In this document: positions 16,282 to 26,700 of the stretch, piece by piece
Layout: each line of letters opens with the position of its first letter
Position numbering within the stretch: position 1 is the first letter of the stretch
DNA from: Pseudomonas sp. S35
Lineage (GTDB): Bacteria > Pseudomonadota > Gammaproteobacteria > Pseudomonadales > Pseudomonadaceae
Length of the DNA stretch: 64,000 nt
Assembly (NCBI RefSeq): GCF_009866765.1
Contig: NZ_CP019431.1
Span: 2,666,001-2,730,000 of the forward strand
Reading direction: 5' to 3'
The notes under the pieces: model-generated
Told to the model about the DNA's origin: nothing
Seen by the model: only the letters and a program-made list of their open reading frames with translations
Databases searched by the model: none
Position numbers and translations under genes: made by a program

Positions 16282-17700
16282 ATGAGCCTGCTGCCCTACG
16301 CCTGGGCCAAATCCCAGCGCATTCTCCTGCGTCCCGGCGCCGACGGCATGTTGCTCACCGTCTGCCCCTCAACCCCCGGCTGGTCCATCAGCGAAGTCCG
16401 CCGCCAGTTCGGCGAGTCGCCCATTGAACAGGTACGCGACGACGAACTCGACGGCCTGCTCGCCAGTGCCTATGCCGACACGGGCAGTGCCGCTGCTGTG
16501 GTCGGTGCTGCCGAGAACGAGGTCGACCTGGACCGTCTGATGCAGGACATGCCCGAAATCACCGACTTGCTCGACACCCAGGACGGCGCGCCGGTGATAC
16601 GCATGATCAACGCCTTGCTCACCCAGGCCGCCCGCGATGAGGCCAGTGATATCCACATCGAACCCTACGAAACCCACTCCGTGGTGCGCTACCGCGTCGA
16701 CGGCACGCTGCGCGATGTGGTGTCGCCGCGCAAAGCCCTGCACGGCGCGCTGGTGTCGCGGATCAAGATCATGGCGCAGCTCGATATCGCTGAAAAACGC
16801 CTGCCCCAAGACGGACGCATTGCGTTGCGGGTGGCCGGGCGGCCGATTGATATTCGCGTGTCGACGGTGCCCACCGGGCATGGCGAGCGCGTGGTGATGC
16901 GCCTGCTCGACAAGCAGGCCGGGCGTTTGCAACTGGAAACCCTGGGCATGGAGCCGCAGTTGCTGGCGCGCCTCGATACGTTGATCCGCCAACCCCACGG
17001 CATCGTGCTGGTCACCGGGCCGACCGGCAGCGGCAAGACCACCAGTCTCTACGCGGCGTTGGCGCGGCTGGATGCGAGCACCAGTAATATCCTCACTGTG
17101 GAAGACCCGGTGGAGTACGACTTGCCGGGCATCAGCCAGATCCAGGTCAATGCCAAGATCGACATGACCTTCGGCCTGGCGTTGCGGGCGATTCTGCGCC
17201 AGGACCCGGACATCATCATGATCGGGGAAATCCGCGACCTGGAGACCGCACAGATCGCCGTGCAGGCTTCGCTCACCGGGCACTTGGTGCTCGCCACCTT
17301 GCACACCAACGATGCGGTGTCGGCGGTCAATCGCTTGATCGATATGGGGGTCGAACCGTTCCTGTTGGCGTCGTCAATGCTGGGGGTGTTGGCCCAGCGG
17401 TTGGTACGGCGCCTGTGTCCCCATTGCAAACAGGAAGACCCGGCCGCGCCGGGCACCTGGCGGCCGGTGGGATGCTCACAGTGCAACCAGATCGGCTACA
17501 GCGGGCGAACCGGTATTCATGAATTGTTCTGCGTCGACGACGAGGTGCGCAGCCTGATCCACCAGGGCGCGGGCGAGCAGGAGCTGCGCCTGGCTGCGCG
17601 CCGGGCCGGGATGTTGAGCATGCGTGAGGACGGCGAACGCTGGGTGCGCAGCGGTGCCACTGGCGCTGAAGAAATCCTGCGCGTGACACGGGACGCCTGA
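16282..17700 (+). CDS. hxcR: type II secretion ATPase GspE (HxcR)
   Basis: The 472-residue protein is the cytoplasmic secretion motor. Seen: an N-terminal GspE/PulE domain, Walker A GPTGSGKTTSLYA at about 250, an Asp box and Walker B (QDPDIIMIGEIRD), the His box (LATLHTNDA) and a four-cysteine zinc motif (CPHC near 401 and CSQC near 420). The ATG at 16282 has GGGAGAGGGG directly upstream. That ribosome site lies in sequence resembling a REP end. An upstream in-frame start at 16192 lies inside the repeat and is rejected. Confidence 0.95.
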   Translation: MSLLPYAWAKSQRILLRPGADGMLLTVCPSTPGWSISEVRRQFGESPIEQVRDDELDGLLASAYADTGSAAAVVGAAENEVDLDRLMQDMPEITDLLDTQDGAPVIRMINALLTQAARDEASDIHIEPYETHSVVRYRVDGTLRDVVSPRKALHGALVSRIKIMAQLDIAEKRLPQDGRIALRVAGRPIDIRVSTVPTGHGERVVMRLLDKQAGRLQLETLGMEPQLLARLDTLIRQPHGIVLVTGPTGSGKTTSLYAALARLDASTSNILTVEDPVEYDLPGISQIQVNAKIDMTFGLALRAILRQDPDIIMIGEIRDLETAQIAVQASLTGHLVLATLHTNDAVSAVNRLIDMGVEPFLLASSMLGVLAQRLVRRLCPHCKQEDPAAPGTWRPVGCSQCNQIGYSGRTGIHELFCVDDEVRSLIHQGAGEQELRLAARRAGMLSMREDGERWVRSGATGAEEILRVTRDA

Positions 17701-18911
17701 TGAATCGCTACCGCTACGAAGCCGCCGATGCCAGCGGCAAAGTCGAAGTCGGGCATGTGGAGGCCGACAGTCAGAGCGCGGCGTTCGCCAACTTGCGCGG
17801 GCGCGGTTTGACGGCCTTGCTGGTGCAGATCGAAGGCGGTCAGCCAGCGGTCGCCGGCGGCAGTCTGTTCACGCCCAAGCTGTCGGACAACGACTTGGCC
17901 TGGGCCACGCGGCAACTGGCGAGCCTGCTTGGCGCCAGCCTGCCCTTGGAGGCGGCGCTGAGTGCCACGGTGGAACAGGCGGAGAAAAAGCACATCGCCC
18001 AAACGCTGGCGGCCGTGCGTGGCGATGTGCGCGGCGGCATGCGCCTGGCGGATGCGTTGGCGGCACGGCCACGGGACTTTCCGTCGATCTACCGCGCACT
18101 GATCGCGGCGGGGGAGGAGTCCGGTGACCTGGCCCAAGTGATGGAGCGCCTGGCCGACTACATCGAGGAACGCAACAACCTGCGCGGCAAGATCCTCACG
18201 GCGTTCATCTACCCCGGTGTGGTGGGGCTGGTGTCCATCGGCATTGTGATTTTCTTGCTCAGCTATGTGGTGCCGCAGGTGGTCAGCGCGTTTTCCCAGG
18301 CGCGCCAGGACCTGCCGGGACTGACCCTGGCAATGCTCAATGCCAGCGACTTTATCCGCGCCTGGGGCTGGCTGTGTTTCGCCGGGATCGTCGGTGGTTT
18401 CTGGAGCTGGCGCCTGTACCTGCGCAACCCCGTGGCGCGTTTGAATTGGCACAGCCGCGTGCTGCGCCTGCCGCTGATCGGGCGCTTTGTGCTGGGCTTG
18501 AACACGGCGCGGTTTGCCTCAACCCTGGCGATTCTCGGCGGTGCCGGTGTGCCGTTGTTGCGCGCACTGGAAGCGGCGCGACAGACCCTGTCCAATGAGC
18601 GTTTGAGCCAGTGCGTCAACGATGCCACCGCCAAGGTGCGCGAAGGGGTCAACCTGGCGCCGGCGCTGGCTGTGGAGAAAGTCTTTCCGCCGGTGCTGAT
18701 CCACCTGATCGCCAGCGGCGAAAAAACCGGCGCCTTGCCGCCGATGCTGGAGCGTGCAGCGCAGACCCTGTCGCGGGATATCGAACGGCGCGCCATGGGC
18801 ATGACCGCGTTGCTCGAACCGCTGATGATCGTGGTGATGGGCGCCGTGGTGCTGGTGATTGTGATGGCGGTGCTGTTGCCGATCATCGAGATCAACCAAC
18901 TCGTCACCTGA
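17700..18911 (+). CDS. hxcS: type II secretion inner-membrane platform GspF (HxcS)
   Basis: The 403-residue protein has two repeated GspF cytoplasmic domains (about 70-190 and 270-390) and three membrane spans (about 170-200, 220-240 and 375-400). The start overlaps the hxcR stop by one base (TGATG). It shows the typical LASLLGASLPLEAALSATVEQ and LASTLAILGGAGVPLLRALE-like segments. It completes the Hxc set C, D, E, F, G, H, I, J, K, L, M. Confidence 0.95.
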   Translation: MNRYRYEAADASGKVEVGHVEADSQSAAFANLRGRGLTALLVQIEGGQPAVAGGSLFTPKLSDNDLAWATRQLASLLGASLPLEAALSATVEQAEKKHIAQTLAAVRGDVRGGMRLADALAARPRDFPSIYRALIAAGEESGDLAQVMERLADYIEERNNLRGKILTAFIYPGVVGLVSIGIVIFLLSYVVPQVVSAFSQARQDLPGLTLAMLNASDFIRAWGWLCFAGIVGGFWSWRLYLRNPVARLNWHSRVLRLPLIGRFVLGLNTARFASTLAILGGAGVPLLRALEAARQTLSNERLSQCVNDATAKVREGVNLAPALAVEKVFPPVLIHLIASGEKTGALPPMLERAAQTLSRDIERRAMGMTALLEPLMIVVMGAVVLVIVMAVLLPIIEINQLVT

Positions 18912-19090
18912 CGACATGCTGTAAAAAATGTGGGAGGGGACTTTGGTGAAAACATAACCTTAGCAAACGGGGCTTGTCTGTTCAGTTGATTTTGGCGCGG
19001 GCCGATATCGCCAGCCCCCAACCTCGGGTTCCTTATTCCGTCACATCCAGGCCCCTTGTCACAGCCCGTGCCGCCTTGAGGAAAGCCACG

Positions 19091-19108
19091 CTGAAACCTC
19101 GCTGTCAC
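19091..19108 (+). promoter_or_regulatory. candidate Pho box 1 (DING gene)
   Basis: CTGAAAC and CTGTCAC are spaced as 7-4-7, the PhoB layout. The second half matches CTGTCAT at six of seven, the first at four. Confidence 0.45.
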
Positions 19109-19184
19109 CTGCGGCCAAACCGCTCAGAATCATGACCGAAACACCCGAGAATCTTTTTAAAATCAAGTGCTTCCTCCCGAGGTT

Positions 19185-19202
19185 TTTTCCTACATCTGTC
19201 AT
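19185..19202 (+). promoter_or_regulatory. candidate Pho box 2 (DING gene)
   Basis: An exact CTGTCAT (19196-19202) is preceded eleven bases earlier by a weak half-site (TTTTCCT). It lies about 130 bases before the start codon. Confidence 0.45.
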
Positions 19203-19333
19203 CGGAAACTGCGACTTTCTCTCCATGGTTTTCACCCCCGGCCACCCCCGCATCACGGCTTGGGACCGAAGCCATGGCGTCATGCAAGAGCCATCTACCC
19301 CAAACGTACAAACACGACGAAAGGAGATTCTTC

Positions 19334-20536
19334 ATGTTTAAGCGCAACGTTCTCGCGGTATCCATGACCCTCGCTGCACTGTGCTCGGCACAGGCTGCAT
19401 TCGCTGACGTAAACGGCGGCGGCGCGACTCTGCCACAGCCGCTGTATCAAACCTCCGGCGTCCTCACCACGGGCTTTGCCGCCTACATCGGCGTGGGCAG
19501 CGGCAACGGCAAGTCAGCGTTCCTGAACAACGACTACTCCAAGCTCGTGGCTGGCGTGACCAATAAGAACGTGCACTGGGCGGGTAGCGATTCCAAGCTG
19601 TCGGCTGCCGAGCTGCTGGCTTACAAAACCAACAAGCAACCGACCTGGGGCAAGTTGATCCAGGCGCCATCGGTGGCCACTTCGGTTGCCATTCCGTTCA
19701 ACAAGGCTGGCACCAATGCAGTTGACCTGAGCGTAAACCAACTGTGCGGTGTGTTCTCCGGTCGCTTGACCACTTGGGATCAGATCACCGGTTCTGGTCG
19801 TACTGGCCCGATCACCGTGGTTTACCGTGACGAGTCGAGCGGTACCACCGAGTTGTTTACTCGCTTCCTCAATGCCAAGTGCGCTGAAACCAAAACGTTC
19901 GCCATCACCACGACCTTCAAAGACAGCTACGGTTTTGTCCAGGGCGTCAGCGCCGGTACGCTGCCTGCCGGTGCTGTGCCTGCTGTCACCAGCCAAGGCG
20001 TGATGACCGCGCTTAACGCTGCCGAAGGTCGTATCACTTACATGAGCCCAGATTACGCGGCGACCACCCTGGCCGGTCTGGATGACGCCACCAAAGTGGC
20101 CAAGGTTGCCGGTGTTTCGCCTGCGCCTGCCAACGTTTCCACCGCCATCGGCCTGATCCCGGCGCCTACCGAAGCCCGTGAGGACGGTACGTTCATCGAC
20201 GCGACCAACCAGGACAACTGGGTACCGGTATTTGCTGCCACCGCCACCGGCCCGGCGACTTTCGCTTACCCGGCCAGCGGCTACCCGATCCTGGGCTTCA
20301 CTAACGTGATCTTCAGCCAGTGCTACGCCGACGCCACCCAGACCACCCAGGTCCGTGCGTTCTTCAACCGCCACTACGGCAACCTGATCAACAACGATAC
20401 CGCCATCAACAACAACCGCTTCGTTCCGCTGCCAGCCAACTGGAAAAAAGCCGTGCGTGACACCTTCGCCACCGCTTCCAGCGCTCAAGGCATCGGTAAC
20501 ACCAGCGTCTGCAACGCCATCGGTCGTCCGCTGTAA
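19334..20536 (+). CDS. secreted DING-type phosphate-binding protein (PstS-like)
   Basis: The 400-residue protein has a signal peptide ending at AFA (24) and a mature N-terminus DVNGGGATLPQPLYQ, the DING signature with Val for Ile. Inside are VGSGNGKSAFL, VHWAGSDSKL, ATSVAIPFNKAG and SSGTTELFTRF, the phosphate-cage region of PstS-like proteins. Four cysteines lie in the mature part. In P. aeruginosa the same place holds LapA/LapB, DING proteins exported by Hxc, so this is the likely Hxc substrate. AAGGAG precedes the ATG at 19334; an ATG at 19274 is in frame but would spoil the signal peptide. A strong terminator follows. Confidence 0.93.
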   Translation: MFKRNVLAVSMTLAALCSAQAAFADVNGGGATLPQPLYQTSGVLTTGFAAYIGVGSGNGKSAFLNNDYSKLVAGVTNKNVHWAGSDSKLSAAELLAYKTNKQPTWGKLIQAPSVATSVAIPFNKAGTNAVDLSVNQLCGVFSGRLTTWDQITGSGRTGPITVVYRDESSGTTELFTRFLNAKCAETKTFAITTTFKDSYGFVQGVSAGTLPAGAVPAVTSQGVMTALNAAEGRITYMSPDYAATTLAGLDDATKVAKVAGVSPAPANVSTAIGLIPAPTEAREDGTFIDATNQDNWVPVFAATATGPATFAYPASGYPILGFTNVIFSQCYADATQTTQVRAFFNRHYGNLINNDTAINNNRFVPLPANWKKAVRDTFATASSAQGIGNTSVCNAIGRPL

Positions 20537-20564
20537 CCCAGGCTTTCAACGACCCGAAACCCCG

Positions 20565-20599
20565 ATCAGCAACGGCCTGTGCCGTTGCTGATTTTTTTT
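20565..20599 (+). terminator. rho-independent terminator of the DING gene
   Basis: ATCAGCAACGGC and GCCGTTGCTGAT form a perfect 12-base stem with a CTGT loop, followed by eight T. Confidence 0.95.
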
Positions 20600-20615
20600 G
20601 CGTTAGCAGTCCTTT

Positions 20616-20642
20616 ATGAACTTTGCATGACAGAAGTTCAGT
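20616..20642. promoter_or_regulatory. shared 27-bp promoter motif, pdtA copy
   Basis: It contains CATGACA then AAGTTC and is identical at 22 of 27 positions to 33349-33375 upstream of phdA. On the minus strand 20616-20633 reads CTGTCAT, GCAA, AGTTCAT, a 7-4-7 Pho-box layout. It starts 105 bases before pdtA. It may join a PhoB site with the VreI -35 element. Confidence 0.6.
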
Positions 20643-20720
20643 CCCGCCCCTCGCCAACCGCCTAACTCTCATACGTGAGCCTGTCCTGCTCCTGGCGATT
20701 ACAAAGAAGGAAGATTCCCG

Positions 20721-23700
20721 ATGGTCCGCTGCACACCCACGCTCAAGCTGAATGCCCACGGCTCGCACGCCCAGACGGTGTTGCGCCTCAAGCCCCTGGC
20801 CCAGGTCATTGCCTTGTTGGTGATGGCGGGCAATGCCCATGCGGCGACGGCGTTCAGCCCGGCCTGGTTCGCGGCCAAAGGGGCAAGCCAGGCGACGACG
20901 GCGGCCCGGATCAATGCGGGGCAGGTGCCGTCGGTGCCGACGTTGAACCAGCAGGCGCGGGTCAACCAGCAGTTGGCGCGCTCCATCAGCACGCTGAACA
21001 CCACGGTCGCGGCCATTGCGGCGCAACAGGCGGCGCAGGCGGCCGGGCGGCAGGCGGCGTTTGGTCAGGTCTCGACGGTTCCCGATGGCCTCGGCAAGGG
21101 CGGCCTGCAGGTGGACAACAGCCTGACCCAGGGCTGGACCAACGCCAAGGCGCCGACCCAGACCCAGGCGGGTGGCAAGACCACGGTGAGTATCGAGCAG
21201 ACCGCCGACAAGGCGATCCTCAATTGGGAGACTTTCAACGTCGGGCGCAACACCACGGTGGATTTCCAGCAGCAGTCGACCTGGGCGGTGCTCAACCGCG
21301 TCAATGACCCTGAGGCACGCCCCAGCCAGATCCAGGGCCAGATCCAGGGCGCCGGCACGGTGATGATCATGAACCGCAATGGCGTGGTCTTCAGCGGCAC
21401 CAGCCAGGTCAATGTGCGCAACCTGGTGGCGGCCGCCGCAACCCTTACCGATGAACAGTTCACCCAACGCGGCCTCTATGTCGACACCAATGGCACGCAA
21501 CCGACCTTCACCAACGCGGCGGGCAAGGTCGAGGTACAGCGCGGCGCGTTGATCCAGACCCACACCGCCGCCACCTCCACCGACGCGGGCGGCTATGCCT
21601 TGCTGCTCGGCAGCGAAGTGGAAAACGCCGGCACCCTTATCACCGCCAAGGGCCAGACCACCCTGGCGGCCGGCGACAGTTTTTACATCCGCAAAGGGGT
21701 GGGCACGGCGGGCAACGAGCGGTCCACCACCCGTGGCAATGAAGTCGCCACCAGCCTGATAGCCGGCAGCACGGCGGGAACGGTGATCAACAATGGCTTG
21801 ATCATGGCCTCCACCGGCGACGTCACCCTGACCGGGCACCAGGTGCAGCAAAACGGCGTGGCCTTGGCCAGCACCTCGGTGGACACCCGCGGCTCCATTC
21901 ACTTGCTCAATTCGGCCAGCGACACCACGGGCAGCATCACCCTGGGCGAGGGCAGCACCACCGCGATCCTGTTGGACGCCAGCGGCAGCACCGCGCTCAA
22001 CAGCCAGAAAGACAACGGCCTGATCAAGCTCGACGGCACGCCCGCCAACCTGGTCACGGGGCAGTTCAACCACCTCAGCGCCGTGGCCGACCGCACGGAC
22101 CAGTCACGCATCGAGATCGTCAGTGGCGCCACCGTGGACTTCCAGAAAGGCTCGATCACCCTCGCCACCGGCGGCCAGGTGGCGGTCAGCGCCGGCCAGC
22201 GCAGCCTGGTGCGCGATGGTGCGATGATCGATGTATCGGGCGCCGTGGGCGTCAAGGTGTCGATGGAAGCCAACAACATCAAGATCAATGTGCAGGGCAA
22301 CGAGCAGCGGGATGCGCCGGTCAACCGCGACAATGGGCAACTGATCAACAATGACGTGTGGGTGGATTTGCGCGACCTGGTGTTTGTGCCCGCCGGTACC
22401 AACGGCTACGCCACCGATCGCTGGTACACCGCCGGTGGCCTGCTGGAAGTCGGCGGCTATCTCGGCACCCAGGGCCATTCGGTGGGTGAATGGATGGCCC
22501 AGGGTGGCACCGTGACCTTTACCGGCAAGGACGTGGTGACCCAGCAGGGTGCACAGATCAACCTGTCGGGCGGCACCGTGGATGTGCAAGGCGGCTATAT
22601 CCGGCAAACCTGGCTCAAGGGCCCGGATCGGCGGTTGTACGAGTTGTCCAAGGCTGCGGGCGACATTCTTTATTCAGGGATCTACAAGGGCTATGAAGAC
22701 ACCAGCGTCCGCTGGGGCCAGACCGAGTATTACTACAACCCGTTGATCGCTCCACAGGGCCGTAAAGAGGCCGGTTATACCGTGGGGCGTGACGCCGGCA
22801 AGCTGGTGGTCAGCACCGCCAGCGCGGTGCTGGAAGGCCAGATGATCAGCGCGGTGTTCCAGGGTGATCGCCAGACCCAGGCACCGAACATCAACCTCGA
22901 CGGTTACCAGCAGTCCCAGAAGGCGATGGCCCAGCTCGCGCAGTTGATCATTGGCCAGTACACGCCGGTCTATAACAAGACCACCGGCACGTTGCGCTAT
23001 GCCTTGGGGGCGAACGCCGACGAGGTGTCGCTCGACGGCAACCTGGAAAAAATCGCCGATGGCCTGGACCTCGCTACCGCGTTGCCCCAGGACCGCCAGG
23101 GCAAGATCCTGCTCGACAGCGGGCAGCTCAGTGGCAACCCGCTGGGTGCGATCAAGGTCGCGGCCCGGCAGCAGGTGACCGTCAATGGCGCGCTCGGCGT
23201 GGCCGACGGCGGCGACATCACCCTGTTCGGGCCGAGGGTTGATATCAATGCCAACCTCACGGCCCAGGGTGGCAGCATCAATGCCGGCAACATTCTCAGC
23301 CAGGTCAACCCGCTCAAGGCCGGGGCGGTCGAGGACACGACCCTGGCCGGTGGTTCGAGCGTGAATGTCGCCGCCGGCGTCAAGCTCGATGCCCGTGGTC
23401 GCTGGAACAACCTGCTGCTCGACTCGGCCAACAGCACTGGCGTTGCGTATGTCAACGGCGGCAAGGTGTCGTTGCGCAGTTCGAACAACGTCAACCTGGC
23501 GGCCGGCAGCGGGGTAGATGTGTCCTCCGGCGCGACCCTTGGGGTAGACGGCAAACTCTCCGGCGGCAAGGGCGGCAGTGTGACGCTGGGCGCCCTCGGT
23601 GCGCTGAGCCTGGACGGCGCGGTGCGCGGCTACGGCGTGAACGGCGGCGGCACCCTGGCCTTGCAGGCACGCAAGGTGCAGATCGGCAACAGTGCGGGTG

Positions 23701-26700
23701 CGGTGGACAGCGACACCCTGCAACTGGGCGGCGACTTTTTCAACAAGGGCTTCTCGGCCTACGACATCACCGGCAACGAAGGGCTGATCGTCACCGATGG
23801 CACCCAGGTCGATGTCAGCCTGCCGACCTATCGCGTGGGCGCGCAAGCGTCCACGCTGCCGACGGGCAGCGACCCCGCCACGGCCCTGGAGCAATGGACG
23901 CCGCCGCTGTATCAGGAGGACGCGACCAAGGGCGTGCTGACCCAGCGCCGTGGCGCCGGCTTGAGCCTCACCGCCGGCACGGTCTACGCCAGTGCTGCGG
24001 ACCTGGCGACCACGGCCCTGACGGTGGGCCACGGCGCGGTAATCAACGTCGACCCCGGCCAGGCCATTCAACTGCACAGCATCGGTCAATTGACCCTGGA
24101 CGGTGCGCTCAATGCCTGGGGCGGCAGCGTCACCTTGGGCGGCGTGACCACTGGCGCGTCGGAGGCGGTCAATGCCATCGGCCATGACCGCTCGATCTGG
24201 ATTGGCGAACAGGCATTGATCGACGTGGCGGCGCGGGCGGCCACGGCGGTGGACTACCGCGGGCGCACCTACGGCGTGGTGCGCAACGGCGGTACGATCA
24301 ACATTGGCGGCACCCTGGACCTGAACACCGGCCTGACGACGGCCAGCGACCTGTTCGTGGTGGTGCGCGACGGTGCGCGCCTGGATGCGTCCGGCACCCA
24401 GGCCTTGTTGAATGTGCCAGGGCAGGGCGCAGTGACGGTCGCCAGCAACGGCGGCAGCATCAGCCTGGCCTCAAACAATGGCCTGTACCTGGACGGCAGC
24501 CTGGTCGCCAGGGCCGGTGGCGTTGGCGCGGCGGGCGGTAGCCTCAACCTGGTGCTGGAGAGCCCCTATTATCAGAGGGCGGGCGTTACGGACCGGGTGC
24601 TCAAGGTCCGTGACGTGGTCGTGAGCCAGGTGCATCAGCCGACCGCGTCGGGCGACAGCCTGGAGTACGGGCATGGTCGACTGGGTGTGGACCAAGTCAC
24701 TGCCGGCGGCTTCGATAACCTCGCGCTGTTGAGCAATGGCCTGCTGAGCTTTGACGGCGATGTGAACCTGGACATGGGCCAGAGCCTGCGCCTTTACAGC
24801 CGTGGCTATGGGCTCAGCGAAAACGCCCCGGCCAACGCCCGTATCAACCTGAAGGCGCCGCACCTGTTGCTGGCGGGCTACCTCGCGCCGCCCGAGACCG
24901 GCAAGGATTTGTACGTGCGCCCGGTGCCGGTGCTGCCGGCGCCGTCCCAGCGCGCAACCGAGGCGCAGTTCAATGCCGACGGCAACCTGGTGGAAGTGCG
25001 CGGCAACGTGATATTCGGTAATCGCAGCAGCCTGTACAGCGCCGACAATAGCCTGGCGAGCCTTGAGCGCCGTGGCTTCGATCAGGTCAACCTGACCAGC
25101 CAGGGCGATCTGCGCTTTCTGGTCGGTGCCTCCGCAAACGACATCATCACCGGGGTCAGCACCCAGTTACTGACCCAGGGCGACATGACCCTGCGGGCGG
25201 CGCAGGTGTACCCGAGCTCGGACGTCAGTGCCCGAGTGATCGCTGGCTACCTTGGCGAATCAACGACGCTGAATCTGGGCCTGGACTTTGATTCGTTGCG
25301 CACATTGACGATTGGCCGCGTCGGCAGCACGGATGCGCCCCTGCCGTATTCGGCATTCGGGCGCCTGCAATTGGGCGCTGCCACCGTCAAGCAAGGCGGC
25401 GTGGTGCGCGCGCCCCTGGGCCTGATCGATATCGGCAGCATGGGCAGCAGCCTGGTGCAATTGCTGCCGGGTAGCGTCACGTCGGTGAGTGGCAGGGGGC
25501 TGGTGTTGCCGTATGGCGGCACGCTGGACGGGCAGGTCTACACCTACAACGGCAAGACCGTGACCTTCCTTGGCCAGGGCGGACTGGCCAATGCCAACAG
25601 CGACTTGAGCGTCGGCGTCATTCTGGGTGGCCAGTCGGTTGCGGTGCAGCCCGATGCCATCCTGGACCTGTCGGGCGGTGGCGAGTTGCTCGGCGCCGGT
25701 TTTGTTTCCGGGCGCGGCGGTTCCACGGATGCGCGTTACAACCCGCTGGTGCAATTTGGCGCCAGCGGCGGGTTTGTGCTGCCGGGGCTGTCCACCAACC
25801 CGATCTACGCCATCGTACCCGGCGTGCAACCTGGCGCGGCGCCAGTGGCCGCCGAGGGCGGTGCCGTGGCGCCGCTGGTTGGTCAACAGGTGACCATTGG
25901 CGCGGGTGTGCCGGGGTTGCCGGCGGGCACCTACACCTTGATGCCGTCGACGTATGCCTTGATGCCCGGCGCCTTTCGCGTGGAGATCAATGGCTTGGCC
26001 GGGCTCGGCAGCGACGCCGCGACCACCTTGATGCGCAATGGCTCGTGGTCGACGGCCGGGCAGCTGTCGATTGCCCACACCGGGATCCGCAACAGCATCG
26101 CCAGCCAGTTGATCCTGACCTCGGCGGACACCCTGCGCCGTTATTCCCAATACAACGAAACCAGTTACGCCCAGTTCGCCAAAGCCGACGCGGCCAGGTT
26201 GGGCGTGCCGCGCCCACTGCTGGAAGTCGACGCCAAGACCCTGAAACTGGCACTGCGCCCCGGCCAGGGCGCCGATGCATTCTCGTTCGAAGGTATCGGC
26301 CGTTTTGATGCCGCGACAGGCGGGTATGGCGGTACGGTCGCGGTGTTGGATTCAAGCCACCTGGGTATCGAAGTGGTCGCCGCTGACGCCTCGGCGACCG
26401 CCGGCTTTTCCGGCATCACCCTTAAAGCCGACACCCTCAATGCCATCGGTGCCTCAAGGCTGATGGTGGGTGGCTTGACAGCGGTGGAGTATGGCCAGTC
26501 GGGTAACTTCATCGGCCTGGCATCGGGTGTGAATGCCGCCAACAGCAGTGTGACCCTGCGTGCAGGCGCCACGCTGGCCGCACCCGAAGTGTTCCTGGTG
26601 AGCAACACCGGCGCAATCGTGGTCGAGCAGGGCGCTTGGATCAATACCTTGGGGCAGGGCACCGCCAGCTACGATGCGCGCGACGGTTTTATCTACCAGG

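Larger units (their letters stand above)
18912..19333 (+). promoter_or_regulatory. 422-base control region upstream of the DING gene
   Basis: No gene is seen here. It begins with a half REP (ATGTGGGAGGGGA near 18928) after hxcS. It also holds CCGTCAC at 19038, TTGTCAC at 19056, a two-part Pho-box-like site at 19091-19108, CATGAC at 19131 and CTGTCAT at 19196. The concentration of GTCA(C/T) half-sites suggests PhoB control of the downstream secreted protein. Confidence 0.5.
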
